DNA of 64,000 nucleotides from Rhipidocladum racemiflorum. Lineage: Eukaryota; Streptophyta; Magnoliopsida; Poales; Poaceae. A program made the translations under genes and the position numbers. The notes under the pieces were generated by a model. That model was not told the origin of the DNA, did not search any database, and was given only the letters and a program-made list of their open reading frames with translations. The first letter of the stretch is position 1, and every line of letters begins with the position of its first letter. Shown piece after piece: positions 1-10,689 of the stretch. The stretch lies in the NCBI GenBank assembly GCA_036346355.1, contig CM070572.1, positions 5,897,001 to 5,961,000 on the forward strand. Direction: 5' to 3'.

Positions 1-700
1 AAGAAGAGCATAGAAGCACCTCTCTGATACTAATGCATTTAGATTTTATTGTTTTAAATTTTTCCACCCAAGAATATTGCTATACATATTATATTATACG
101 AAATATATCATAGCATGGCCGTAGCTCAGTTGATAGGCCGCTTGCTTACCACCCGAGAGGTCCCTATCGAGCCATCTTTTTACATTTTATTGAGCTATTA
201 AATCATCTTGAAATTTTTTGAGAAAGGTCCTGAGAACATGTCTAAACTGCCATAAAAATTTTAGATTATGATCAAACTTGTTTAATTTTTAAATTCTGAT
301 AATACTACTGATGCATTTATATTTTGTTGTTTTTTATTTCCTAGTTCTTAATTCATCTTGGGAATTTTTGAAGCTTTTTTAGAATGGTTCCGATACCATG
401 CCTAAGCTACCATAAAAAATTTAGATCGTGATCAAACGTATTCAAATTTTAAAATTTCTGATGATGCTACTAATGTATTTAGATTTTATTGTTTAAAATT
501 TCCTAGCTATTAAATCATCTTTGAAATTTTTAAAACTTTTTGAGAACAGTCTTGAGAACATGCCTAAGCTACCATAAACATTTCAGATCATGATCAAAGA
601 TGTTCAATTTTTAATTTTTTTTAGCTATTAAATCATCTTGAAATTTTTGAAACTTTTTGAGTTAATGCATTTAGATTTCGCCGTTCTTTATTTCTCATAG
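1..700. repeat. Degenerate ~160-bp AT-rich tandem repeat
   Basis: A block recurs with a period near 160 bp. It contains a phrase like 'catgcctaagctaccataaa' (around 236, 397 and 558) followed by 'ttagatcatgatcaaa', then 'tactaatgcatttagattttattgtt' variants, then 'ctattaaatcatcttgaaattttt'. Copies differ by many substitutions, so it is old. No coding potential is seen. It could be a satellite fragment or the remains of a transposon's subterminal repeats. Confidence 0.6.
117..178 (+). other. tRNA-like (Pol III box A/B-like) relic
   Basis: The segment begins 'ggccgtagctcagttg', which fits a tRNA box A (TRGCTCAGTTG). It ends 'atcgagcc' where a box B would be, followed by a T-run. It is too short and too degenerate for a functional tRNA: the T-arm sequence is damaged and there is no closing acceptor stem. 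It is most likely a tRNA-derived SINE head or a decayed tRNA copy sitting in the tandem-repeat block. Confidence 0.3.
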
Positions 701-1500
701 GCATCAAATGATTTTAAATTTCACATAAACTTTTTGAAGATGATCTAAGGGATTTAATTAAATTTTCTCCATATTTTATATTTGTTTGATTTTGAAATTT
801 AAACTTTAGATACCTCATTTTTACCAATAAAAAATTGATTTTTAGATAACAAAAAAACATGATATATTCATAAAAAATAGTAAAAAAATTAAAACAAGGC
901 CAAAATTAAGATTTAAATTTAAAATTTATTTCTTTTTATTTTGAGAATATGCTTCGTAAATTATAGCCGCCCTTTGTTTTAAAATATAGGGCATATATTT
1001 TTTTAGATTTATTTCATAATACAAGGTCTGCAAGTGATTTTAATTACATTTTCTCTGTTTTTACCCTTGTTTATCTTCTCTTCTTTCGATATTTGTGGGT
1101 AACATTTACACACATTCTCTGGTTCTTTCACAAAAGGCCTATCAAAAATTTCAAAAATATGTTTATGTCCTCTCGCTAGCTGTTTTGCTTCTGCATGTTT
1201 GAATCAAGTTCTTTCTCAAACCCTTTTGAAAAAAAAAAAATCTCTCGTAGTTTAAGAGAATTACGTTCAGATCTAGACCATGCTATTTTGAAAAAAAAAA
1301 AGTTCTATAAAATCACTCTCGCACGGCGGCGTTCACTTGCGTGGCGTGGTGCCACATGTACGAATCTAGTATTGTTTAGAAGCAATAATCACCACTAAAA
1401 AAAGAAACTTGGTTCGTTTATCTTTATTTAGAAATATTGTAATTCGATACTACTTTGATACTATCACATCACAATGTTTCAAATCATCCAAGTTATTCTC
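701..1500. other. AT-rich intergenic DNA, no gene seen
   Basis: Homopolymer-rich AT sequence. Short open frames here (for example near 1195-1398) are driven by A-runs and match nothing I recognise. Confidence 0.5.
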
Positions 1501-1681
1501 TCAAATAGTGACATCTCTCAAATAATGACACTGTTGGGTGGTCCCTTTGGCCATTATTGGTGATATGTGAAGCCTCACACTTGGCAAGAAGTTGTTGAAC
1601 CAAGTGCATGACTGCATGGAGCTATGATAAGCTCGCAGTTCTACAAGGATGGCAGTAATGGCAGAGCGCAAACTTATCCTA
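1501..1681 (-). pseudogene. Unidentified exon-like segment
   Basis: On the minus strand a pyrimidine-rich tract ending in TGTAG lies at about 1682, an acceptable 3' splice site. It is followed by an open frame (start of frame 'ISLRSAITAILVELRAYHSS') of about 58 codons ending in a stop near 1503. The protein was not recognised. It could be the last exon of a decayed gene, or chance. Confidence 0.2.
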
Positions 1682-1740
1682 CAGTAAAAAAGAGAAAAAC
1701 AGGAACAAATTTTCTTGACCTCGTCCAAAGATTTTCATGA

Positions 1741-2667
1741 AAGAATGCTAAAGCTACTGGTGCTGGCCCCGTCTGCTGCAGCATTAGGATACGAACAAAA
1801 CACCAACAGGCAAGCGCTAGCAACTTTTTAATCTTTGCCAACAAATTTTACCCTCAGTCACGCTCCACGGCAATCTTCTACTGGAAATATTTTATGGCAA
1901 GCATCTGAAATAATTTACCTAATGAACAGAGCTACTTGATCCTGATCAGACATGGACATTGGACAGGTTTTTTTTTTAGGGTCGACCCGTGGCACGATAG
2001 ACACGGCATGGTATGTATATGCATGGGTCAAGTTAGCACGGCACGATTGTTAGGGCCGTATCAGGCCAACAGTCGGACACGATAGATGACACGGCATGGA
2101 ACGTCTCGAAGGGTCGTGTTTGGGCTGACACATCACGTTAGAGGGTTGATGGGCATGACGCATGCACGGCACGGTTTTAGCTCGGGTTTTTTTTTACTAT
2201 TTTCGATAAATATTATGAAAAGTTTGGCAGCAAAAGCGAATCAAAAAGAACTACCTCAATAATGCAACAAGCACGAGGCGATTCTAGCGCTTTAAGCATG
2301 TGAAAGAAGCTAAAAAGCAATGCGTCTAGTTCGTCTTTCGAAGTGTTGAGCAGATTGCAACGGAATCACGAGTAGAGATTAATCACTACTCGACACGTCT
2401 TTTGCGGAAAATAAATAAAACTTAATTCTTTTTTCTTCAATATTTGTGTCTACTGCCCTAGTCCCATGCGTCTTTGATTCATTTTCTCACCTTGCAATAG
2501 TGCAAATAGACCAGGTTTGAGTCGACATGGTACAAAGGTGACATAACGTGCCAATGGAAGGTACCTAGGCTCATCAGAGACGAGTCAGATCGGCACAGCG
2601 GGTTGGCTGGGCATGATCTGAGCCCACAGTCCATCGTGTTCTTGCCATGCTAGCCCGACACGGTACG
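1741..2667. other. Intergenic, with GC-rich repeat-like stretch
   Basis: No gene seen. 1980-2170 has repeated 'ggcacgatagacacggcatgg'-like text (GGCACG/CACGGCAC words), and similar words recur at 2650-2672 just before the retrotransposon. It looks like the remains of a foldback or MITE element. Confidence 0.3.
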
Positions 2668-2672
2668 ACACG
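2668..2672. repeat. Target-site duplication ACACG (left)
   Basis: The five bases ACACG directly precede the 5' LTR and are repeated exactly at 11507-11511 after the 3' LTR. Confidence 0.9.
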
Positions 2673-3207
2673 TGACGGGTACCCAGGCCATGGGTACCCC
2701 CAGCGGCCCGAAAAAGCGCATGGGCCGAACCAGGCCGGTCGGGGCCCGAAGCCACGGCTGGCGAGGAAGAACCGAATCGGCGAAATCCCTGAAGAAGCGG
2801 CGGATTTATTGCGATCGAGCGCATTAAATGCTGGCCGTAATGATGACGCAGCGGCACAAGTCCCCAACTCTCGTGATTTACTACAAGCAACTACGCCGAC
2901 CAGCAGGCAAGGGGAGCCGGCGGCGATCCCATCACCCGCCACTTGCGCGACTAAGAGCACGCTTTTTCTCTTTTTCAAGCAACAGTGTAACCTCCCTCCT
3001 CGCCTATATAAAGGGGGAGGGAGCGAGCATGTAAGACGACGGACAACCAAGGAATCAATACAATCAAACCCACACGAACTGGAGTAGGGACGTTCAGCCC
3101 GAACCAGTATACATCTTGTGCTCACCCGAGTAAGCCGTCGAGGAGAGGGAGCGTGCACCCCCCTCTTACCTATACAAATTCATTGGCCGGTGCTCGAAAC
3201 ACCGACA
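2673..3207 (+). repeat. 5' LTR of Gypsy element (535 bp)
   Basis: Begins TGACGGGTACC and ends ACACCGACA. It aligns along its length with 10973-11506, with numerous small indels that indicate an older insertion. TATATAAA at 3005-3012 is the likely promoter TATA box, with transcription expected to start near 3035. Confidence 0.93.
3005..3012 (+). promoter_or_regulatory. LTR TATA box
   Basis: TATATAAA preceded by 'ctcctcgcc' and followed by a G-rich run. The identical box is at 11304-11311 in the 3' LTR. Confidence 0.6.
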
Positions 3208-3208
3208 G

Positions 3209-3229
3209 TTGGCGCGCCAGGTAGGGGCC
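3209..3229 (+). other. Primer-binding site of Gypsy element
   Basis: TGGCGCGCCAGGTAGGGG lies two bases after the LTR end. This wording is common after the 5' LTR of grass Gypsy elements. I do not assign the tRNA. Confidence 0.65.
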
Positions 3230-3230
3230 T

Positions 3231-4305
3231 GTGCACGACGTTGCCGCCATTTTCCCGCTTAGCTTCCTCGACGGTTCCCTTTCTTTCTCCGACATCGCCA
3301 TGCCGATAGCGTCGATCCGTTTCGGCTCCCTCGACTTCGTCACCACCACGGCGGGACAGATAGTGATCGTCCCCGCCATACTCCGGCGCCAAGTGTCCAC
3401 CGAGGACCCTGACGCCCTCACCAGCGCCTTCAGAGACCTCCGGCTCGAGGTCCCCGCGCGGACCCCGACGCCGAAGCACGCCAGAGGCCCCATCACCCCA
3501 CGCGATGCGCGGAGGCATCGAGCAGTGGCGGTCGCACCCGCCGCGACCTCGCGCTTCGTGGCAATGGTCGGCCACGTACCCGACGACCACCACTCGGACA
3601 ACTCCTCCGACCACGGCTCTAGCGGAGGAAGAGATAAGAACAGACCACGCTACCGCGACCCCGACACCGCGGCAGGCGCTGCTACCCCGACCACCAAAGA
3701 ACTCCTGGACATTGCCACCAACCACGCCTCGGGCGAGGAGGCCGTAGATGTCATCTTCGACAAAGGGAGGTCGGGCGAGGATCGCGCCGAGCCCACCCTC
3801 CTCCGACCGCCCGACAAGCGAAGCGCCACGGCAAACAGTCCGCGAGGACCGCTGGTTATGCGACCACCGACTCGGGAAAGCCGCAAGGCCGGCAACCCCC
3901 GACCACTTCGAAGCCGATGGAGAGTACGTGTCCGAACCACGGATACCCCGTCAGGCACAAGTATCGGGATCGCGAAGTCCTGAAGCGCTTCCTTTCCGAA
4001 CCCCACGACGCCACGGGGCAAAGGAAAGAGGCAAGACTTCGGCGCCCGACCACCGAGATCGAGAGGCGACGCCGGCTTCCCGAGACCGACGGTTGCCTCA
4101 TGATCTTCGGCGGACCAGCAAGCTACGCCGACCGGAGGCGGCTCAAGCTCGCTGCCGAGAGGTGTTCGCGGCAAGCCCAAACAGACCTAAATACCTTCGG
4201 TGGTGAGTCCCCGATCACCTTTGACCGGGCCGACCACCCCGACCACGCCCCGCAACCAGGGAGGTACCCGCCGTCATTGACCCCATCGTGGGAACAAAGC
4301 GCTGA
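3231..4305 (+). pseudogene. Gypsy gag fragment (frameshifted, core deleted)
   Basis: The first frame (3231-3983) runs from the leader into the motif TKELLDIATNHASGEEAV at about 3697-3750, a landmark near the C-terminus of Tat/RIRE2-type gag. The sequence then changes frame. The next recognisable piece reads CPNHGYPVRHKYRD (about 3930-3975), followed by LPETDGCLMIFGGPASY and ITFDRADHPDHAPQPGRYP up to about 4265. Only about 130 residues precede the TKELLDIA motif, far fewer than in full gag proteins of this group, so the central capsid-like domain seems to be missing. There is no intact ORF, and the protein would not be functional. Confidence 0.75.
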
Positions 4306-4625
4306 CTAAGGTGCTCATGGATCGGCGGCAGTAGCCTCAACATCCTTTACGTTGAGACCCTCGACGCCATGGGGATCCCCGCCGAGCCTTCGACCAAGCA
4401 GAGCACCCTTTCACGGCGTCGTTCCTGGCGGCCAGGCCCACACCCGCCGCAGTCGACCTGCCGTCACGTTCGGGAGCCCTTAACTTCCGCACCGAGACCC
4501 TCACCTTCGAGGTCGTGGATTTTCCCGGCCCTACCACGCCATCCTGGGAGACCATGCTACGCGAAGTTTATGGCGATCCCCAACTACACCTACCTGGTCA
4601 AGATGCCCGGCCGCATGGGGTGATC
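4306..4625 (+). pseudogene. Gypsy aspartic protease remnant
   Basis: After TKVLMD the sequence reads GGSSLNILYVETLDAMGIPA, then LTFEVVDFPGPYHAILGRP and CYAKFMAIPNYTYL. These are the hallmark motifs of Tat-type proteases, with an active-site DGG and the conserved ILGRPCYAKFMA. An extra base within the D-G-G active-site codons ('atggatcggcgg' where the family has 'atg gac ggc ggc') shifts the frame exactly at the catalytic motif. A second shift is present near 4410. Non-functional. Confidence 0.75.
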
Positions 4626-4895
4626 ATCAGAATCGCGTCTTTCCAGCTCGCCTACGGCTGCGAGAAAGACGATTGAAGTTGGCCTCGGCGGTCGTCGCAT
4701 CCACCGAGCTCGCCGGCCTCCGAGCCAGCACCTCCGAGTCCGCTCCCGACTCTAGCAAGTCCGGACCGGGCTCCTTCAAGTCCGCCGAGGACACGAAGAC
4801 GATCGAGGTCGACCCAGAGGACCCGACTAAAACCGCTCGGATCGGGACCACGCTTCCTGCCAAATAGGAAAGCGCGCTCGTCGACTTCCTCCTCC

Positions 4896-6140
4896 GTGCC
4901 AACCGACGCCGCATGGAAGCCCTCCGACATGCCGGATCCCGAGGGAAGTCGCCGAGCACTCCTCGAACATCCGCCTGGGTCTAGACCAGTCGCCCAGCGT
5001 CTGCGCCGCTTCGACGAAGGAAAGCGCGTAGCCATAGGAGAGGAAATAGCCAAGCTCTTGGCCGCAGGGTTCATCAAAGAAGTTCGCCACCCCGAGTGGT
5101 TAGCAAACCCTGTGCTTGTAAAAAAGAAGACTGGGAAATGGAGAATGTGTGTCGACTACACAAGCCTCAACAAGGCATGTCCGAAGATCCATTCCCTCTC
5201 GCCCCAGATCGACCAAATGGTAGACTCCACCGCAGGTGCGAATCCTCGCCCTTTCTCGGATGCCTACTCGTGGTACCACCAGATCGCGATGAAAGAAGAC
5301 GACCACCTCGCGACTTCCTTCATCACTCCGTCACGGTCCCGCTCGCTACGTGACAATGCCGTTTGGCCTGAAGAACGCGGGGCTACATACCGTAGATGTA
5401 TGCGGACACGCCTCTCCGACCAGATCGGCCGCCAATGTCGAGGCGTCGCCGACGACATCGTTGTCAAGACCAGGAAGACCAGCGACATCATCGCCGACCG
5501 AGGAGACTTTCGCGAACCTTCGACGGTTCCGCATCAAGCTCAACCCCGAAATGCGTTTTGGGTACCCAAGGGAAGCTACTCGGCTTCATCATCTCCGAGC
5601 GCAGATCGAAGCCACCGAGACAAGATCTCCGCAATCTTAAGGATGGGGCCGATCAGCAACCTCAAAGGGGCCCAAAGGTCGACGGATGCCTAGCGGCCCC
5701 GAAGTCGCTTCACGCCCCGCCTCGGCGAACGCGCTTGCCTCTGTACAAACTCCCGAGGAAATCCGACCACTTCACCGGACGAAGAGGCTCAGGACGCCTT
5801 CGACGCGCTAAAGGTTTTCCGACCACCCCTCGATCGTCGCCCGGCGCCAGAAGAGCCTCTCTGCTACTCTACATTGCCGCCACGACCCAGGTCGTCAAGA
5901 CGGGCACTTGTCGCGAGCGAGCGTAAGAAGGGCGGGTCCTTAAGATCCAGCCGCCGGTCTACTTCATTAGCGAAGTACTCTCCGAGTCCAAGGCACGGTA
6001 CCCGCAGATTCGTAAGATGCTCTACGCAGCTTCCGATCACGAAAAGGAAGTCGGGTACACTACTTCAACCAAAGACCACGCTTCCGTGGTAACTTCCCTA
6101 CCACTCGGCGAGGTCATCCACAACCGCGACGCCTCGAAGA
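4896..6140 (+). pseudogene. Gypsy reverse transcriptase remnant
   Basis: 4896-5693 is open for 265 codons but drifts out of frame. Recognisable RT blocks in order are LLAAGFIKEVRHPEWLANPV, TGKWRMCVDYTSLNKACPK, DAYSWYHQIAMKEDD, MPFGLKNAG (in another frame) and VADDIVVKTRK, the catalytic aspartate pair. These are followed by the RT-connection region (LNPE..., SERRS..., LPLYKL...) to about 6140 with repeated frameshifts. The domain order places it between protease and RNase H. The catalytic DD is still present, but the reading frame is not continuous. Confidence 0.8.
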
Positions 6141-6141
6141 A

Positions 6142-6780
6142 TTGCCAAGTGGGCACTCGAGCTCAACGGGCATGACGTATCCTATGTCCCTGACCGCCAT
6201 AAAATCTCAAGTTCTAGCCGACTTCGCCGCCGAGTGGACCGAAGCCAGGCCCCACCTCCGCCAAGACCCTGAGTCTTGGACGATGTACTTCGACGGGTCC
6301 TTCACCAAAAACGGAGCCGGGGCCGGGGTCGTCATTCTTTCACCACTTGGGAACAAGCTTCGGTACGTCATCCGGCTACTTTTCGACGCAACCAACAACG
6401 TCGCCGAGTATGAGGCCCTCGTTATCGACTCCGCGATCGCCGCCGACCTCGAGCTCATGCGGTTATGCGTGCATGGCGACTCAAAACTGGTCGTCGATCA
6501 AGTCATGAAGGCTGCAGAACCTCGCGACGATCGGATGGCAGCCTACTGTCGAGAGGTACGCAAACTGGAGCAAAAGTTCAAAGGATTTGAGCTCCATCAT
6601 AGCTACAGACGGAACAACGGAGAGGCCGATCACCTGGCCGGTCTCGCCTCCGGCAGAGGGCCGGTCCCGCCGAATTTTCGCCCTCGACCTACACCAAGCG
6701 TCCATCCGACCGATCGCCTGACGATCGCCAAGCGACCCGACAAAGGCCGAGCCGGTCGAGCCGTTGCAACGTCACGATGA
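6142..6780 (+). pseudogene. Gypsy RNase H domain (longest intact block of pol)
   Basis: An open 212-residue block. It contains MYFDGSFTKNGAGAGVVI (first catalytic Asp), NNVAEYEALV (Glu), VHGDSKLVVDQV (Asp) and a C-terminal NNGEADHLAGLASG (the His/Asp region). These are the D-E-D-D residues of type I RNase H, which degrades the RNA strand of the RNA:DNA hybrid during reverse transcription. It is the best preserved part of the polyprotein, although frameshifts on both sides separate it from RT and integrase. Confidence 0.85.
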
Positions 6781-6829
6781 CAAGACCGATTGGAGGAATC
6801 CCTTCATCGATCGGTGATCGACGGTTCCT

Positions 6830-8010
6830 CCCCGACGACCCAACCGAGGCCCGCCGCCTCGCTCGTCGGGCAAAATCCTTCAGATCGATCGGCAACGACC
6901 TCTACTGAAGGAGCCCCTCCTAATCCTCCGTATGTGTCCCACCGACCAAGGAAGAGAGCTGCCCGCGACATCCACGGGCGGGTTTGCGGACACCACGCTG
7001 AGTCACGGAGCCTGGCCTGAAAGCCTTCCGACAGGGTTTCTCTTGGCCGACCGCCGTGGCCGACTCCGAGCAAATCATCCGGACGTCACGAAGGGTGCCA
7101 ATTCTTCGCTCGGCAAACTCACCTCCCGGCGCAAGCCCTCCAAACGATCCCTATCACCTGGCCCTTCGCCGTTTGGGGACTCGATCTGGTCGGGCCCTTC
7201 AAGAAAGCGCCCGGGGGCTTCACCCACCTGTTGGTTGCGATAGACAAGTTCACCAAGTGGATAGAAGCCAAGCCGATCACAACAATCACTTCAATACAGC
7301 AGCGGACTTCATCCGCAATATCATCTACCGGTTTGGAGTCCCGAACTCCATCATCACCGACAACTAACGCAGCTTCACGGAAAGGAGTTTCTCGAGCTCT
7401 GCGACAACCTTCAAAGATCCGCGTGGATTGGGCGGCCGTCGCCCACCCACGGAGCAACGGCCAAGTCGAACGCGCGAACGGCATGATCCTCCAAGGGCTC
7501 AAGCCACGAATCTTCGATCGACTGAAGAGGTACGCAGGACGTTGGGCGGCTGAGGTACCTCCCGTACTTTGGAGCTTACGGACCACCCCGACCCGGTCGA
7601 CCGGGTTCACGCCGTTCTTCCTGGCATTCGGAGCAGAAGCCATCCTACCAACCGACTTGGACTACGGCGCCCAAAGGTTCGTGCCTTCAACGAGACCCGG
7701 CTCGAGTCCCAAAGAAGACGCTGCCGACCGGCTCGATGAAGCGCGAGATGTCGCCGCTGCTCGCCAGCCAAATACCAACAGACATCGCGACGCTACCACG
7801 ACCGCAAGGTTAGAGGGCGGCGTTCAACACAGCGACACAGTTCTCGCGCCAGGTTCACCCAACAAAGGCAAGCACAAGCTCTCCTCCTTGGGAGGGTCCT
7901 TCATCAGAGTAGAGGTCCTTCGACCTGGCACTTACCGGCTCAAGGATCCCGATGGCAACATCTTGTCAAACGCCTGGAACATTGAAAAGCTAAGACGATT
8001 CTACCCTTAG
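6830..8010 (+). pseudogene. Gypsy integrase remnant
   Basis: The N-terminal zinc-binding region is broken but readable near 6930-7110 (CGHHAESRSLA; ADSEQIIRT). The catalytic core follows: GLDLVGPFKKAPGGFTHLL, then VAIDKFTKWIEAKPIT (first Asp), FGVPNSIITDN (second Asp), a frameshift and stop near 7366, then RVDWAAVAHPRSNGQVERAN (catalytic Glu). The tail NAWNIEKLRRFYP and a stop at 8010 form the usual end of such polyproteins. Integrase inserts the cDNA. The stop after ITDN and the frameshifts make this copy non-functional. Confidence 0.82.
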
Positions 8011-8678
8011 CCCTTTTTTCTACCTCGTTCATTACCATGTTCACCTTTTTTACCGGGCCTACGCGTAGCATTTTTTCCACTCGGGTCGACACCGCGTTCA
8101 ACCGCTGTCATCTACCCGATCATTCGGTGTTCTTTTCTTTCTTCCAACCCGAGTACCACGGCCTACGCCCCAGCGGCTACGGTTGCGAAGTGGTATCTCG
8201 CCAAGGAAAAAAGAAACAGAACAGGATGGTATACGGTTGCCCGGGGGAACTAACGCTCGCGCCAAAACCTGTTTTTTCCTACTTTTTTCGGAAAACGCTG
8301 GAACATGTCGATCACTGGTCGGTTGGTCCCCGCAGACCCAAGAACCATGACCCCGGCATATCTTACCAGCAACAAACCGAAAAATAGCGAAAAATACATG
8401 TAAAACCCGAACACCTTTATTTTCTTCCAATTCAACGGCATTTACATTCTTTAGAAACAAGAAAGTCTAAAACCAAGAAAGCTTTTTCTCGTTTAAGGGT
8501 CTTCCTCACGACAGCTTGATCTCCTGACTTATCGTCCCTCTCCAAACACTTCAAATTTTTCCCGCACAATTTTTGCCGCGACGACAAAGAAAAAGTAGCC
8601 GGTCGCCAAACCCGCAGAAGAGAGCCCCGATCCGCCGGACGCACCTTCAAGAAGGCAGCCCTGCGCCCTGTGTGACCT
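8011..8678. other. Untranslated spacer between integrase and antisense ORF
   Basis: Short random frames only. This lies between the pol stop and the 3' end of the antisense ORF, so it would hold the 3'UTR of the antisense transcript. Confidence 0.5.
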
Positions 8679-9116
8679 CTATGGTTCCTGGGAGCTTGGA
8701 AGTCCGACACAGGGACCGCCGTCGGAGAAGAGTACGGCAAAGACGATCGGGCGATCGGCAAAGACGGTCGTCGGCCACAGCCTAGATGTCGCGGTCGACT
8801 CCAGGCTCCCGGAAGGAGAAGGAGCGCGGGGGAGGACGGCGCCCCGCTCCCCCAATTGCTCAGGCGCTCGCGGCGGCGGTTCCCTCAGCCCGACGACCGC
8901 GACTTGTCGCGCCCGCTCTCGCTCCTCCTCCTCCGCCTCCCGCTCCAGCAGCTCCCAGTCAACCCCGTCGCCCGACGGGGCCGCCGCTACAGGACGGCCA
9001 GCTCGTCGCCCCAACTCCTCCTCCTCCTCTGCCTCTCGTTGAAGGGAGTCCCAGTCGATCTCATCGATCGGTGGGTTCTTATCCTTGGAACGGGAATGGG
9101 AGAGCGAGGCAGCCAT
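8679..9116 (-). CDS. Antisense ORF of Tat-lineage element (145 aa)
   Basis: An ORF on the strand opposite to gag-pol, between integrase and the 3' LTR. The start is the ATG whose complement is at 9114-9116 (MAASLSHSRSKDKN), chosen because a minus-strand TATA box lies about 62 bp upstream. The frame is also open upstream to 9239 without a better start. Residues 21-33 and 53-65 are two copies of an acidic motif, (D)W(D/E)xL(Q/L)REAEEEE, spaced 32 residues apart and rich in Glu/Arg (likely helical or coiled). The C-terminal half is Pro/Ser/Arg-rich. Additional ORFs, often antisense, are described in plant Tat elements, and their function is unknown. It remains open while gag-pol is shattered. 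Confidence 0.6.
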   Translation of the reverse strand: MAASLSHSRSKDKNPPIDEIDWDSLQREAEEEEELGRRAGRPVAAAPSGDGVDWELLEREAEEEERERARQVAVVGLREPPPRAPEQLGERGAVLPRAPSPSGSLESTATSRLWPTTVFADRPIVFAVLFSDGGPCVGLPSSQEP

Positions 9117-9177
9117 AAAAGCAAGTCGACAGCTCGTCTCAACGTCGCTGAATGAAGTCCCAGCGCCCACCCTCCGC

Positions 9178-9187
9178 CTATTTATAG
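9178..9187 (-). promoter_or_regulatory. TATA box for the antisense ORF
   Basis: On the minus strand this reads CTATAAATAG, a near-ideal plant TATA box. It stands about 62 bp upstream of the antisense ATG at 9116, a spacing that leaves a 5'UTR of roughly 30 nt. Confidence 0.5.
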
Positions 9188-9239
9188 GCGATCCGAAGCC
9201 AAACGAAGCGACGCGCCGGGATACCCGCCAAAGATTCAT

Positions 9240-10100
9240 GACGACCGCACCTTTCGGCCGATGGCGAGAAGCCGGTTACCGAAGCAAGCGACGCGGGAAC
9301 CGAAGCACCGCCAATTCCCCGCGTTGAACAAAAATCTCGCCAGTCATAAAGAAAGATAAGTGAGTACCTTCTTCTTGCACACTCGTTATTACTCCTTCAA
9401 GTGGCGCGCGGCGGTAACAAACAAACCGCCCCGCCCCACTCGGGGGCTACAAGAGTCCCGCTGGTCGTGTTGTCACAACCAATAGTCTGGTCCTCCCAAG
9501 ACGGCCAAACTTTCGACCAAAAGTACTACGGCCCCTCGCCCACGGCTACTTCTGAAGTAGTGCTTGACGAAGAAAGGAAGTGCCCAAGCAGTCGACCCAC
9601 GATCGGTCAGAATGACCTCCCACTACCGAGGCGTTCTCTCGATTTCCTAACTCTCTAACTTCAGGATACACACACCGACCTATGCCCGACCCTCGTGGTC
9701 CCTAAGGCAAGAGACGGCGATGATATCCACCACAAAGAAAAATGGGCAAGAGGTGAGGACAAGGCGAGCCCCGGGCCCCTAGTTGGGTCGGCGGACGACC
9801 CAATCGCCTTAACTCACGTCCTGGATCACACCTCACGCTCTCGCGGAACCTGCCGACGGGTGGCGGCCAGTGCGCCTTGGATCGTGACGATCCAAGGTCC
9901 GATACGAGATCGAGTAAGGAAAGATTCTTTATGGATCGCCCCGGTGGGGTCGGACGCCCCGCCGATTGTCCGCTAGGGGACCCTCGCGAGGGGCCTCTGT
10001 GTTCCACCCGGATCACTCGCTGTAGCCCCACGAGCGGCGCTCGAGCCAACGAAGGCAAGCGCGCTTTCACCCTCCTGGTCCCCACCACGGACGGGCGTAA
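9240..10100. other. Gypsy 3' non-coding region
   Basis: GC-rich sequence with no recognisable protein. Long open frames here and downstream on both strands follow from GC-rich composition and repeats. Confidence 0.5.
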
Positions 10101-10109
10101 AGGGGCGGG

Positions 10110-10640
10110 ACCCAGGCACCACGTGTTCGCCAGGCGACCAGCCCATCGCGCGCCGGCGGCTCGACCGGGCGCCACGTGCTCGCCAGGCGATCAGCCCATC
10201 AACGCCCGGCGGCACGACCGGGCGCCAGTGTTCGCCAGTATGACCACCGAGCGCCCCGGCGGCACGACCATGGCGCCCGACGACCAGCCCATCACGCGCC
10301 CGGCGGCTCGACCGGGCGCCACGTGTCCGCCAGGCGACCCGGCCCATCGCGCGCCGGCGGCTCGACCGGCGCCACGTGTCCGGCCAGGGCGACCACAGAC
10401 GCCCAACCCGGCGCCACGTGCTCGCCAGGCGACCATTGCGCGCTTAACCCGGGCGCCACGTGCTCGCCAGTATGTCACCATCACGCTGGCGCACGACCGG
10501 GCGCCACGTGCCAGGCGACCACCGCCACGCCACGTGCCGCCAGACGATCGCCCATCACCGCTGGCGGCACGACCCGGGCGCCATGTGTTCGCCAGGGCGT
10601 CCAGCCAGCCGAGCGCCTGGCGGCACGACCCGGGCACAGA
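10110..10640. repeat. GC-rich tandem repeat with CACGTG cores
   Basis: About ten diverged copies of 'gggcgccacgtgctcgcc aggcgacc', most followed by 'cggcggctcgaccgg'-like text. Unit spacing varies, most often 42-58 bp. Most copies carry the palindrome CACGTG (the G-box core). Such hypervariable tandem repeats in the 3' region are a known property of Tat-lineage elements. Confidence 0.75.
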
Positions 10641-10689
10641 TATATACTGCGATCGGACCTCCCCGATACCGCAAAGCAACGACCAAGCA

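Noticed and set aside
117..178. Functional tRNA gene
   Set aside because: Box A is good, but the T-arm is damaged and no acceptor stem closes.
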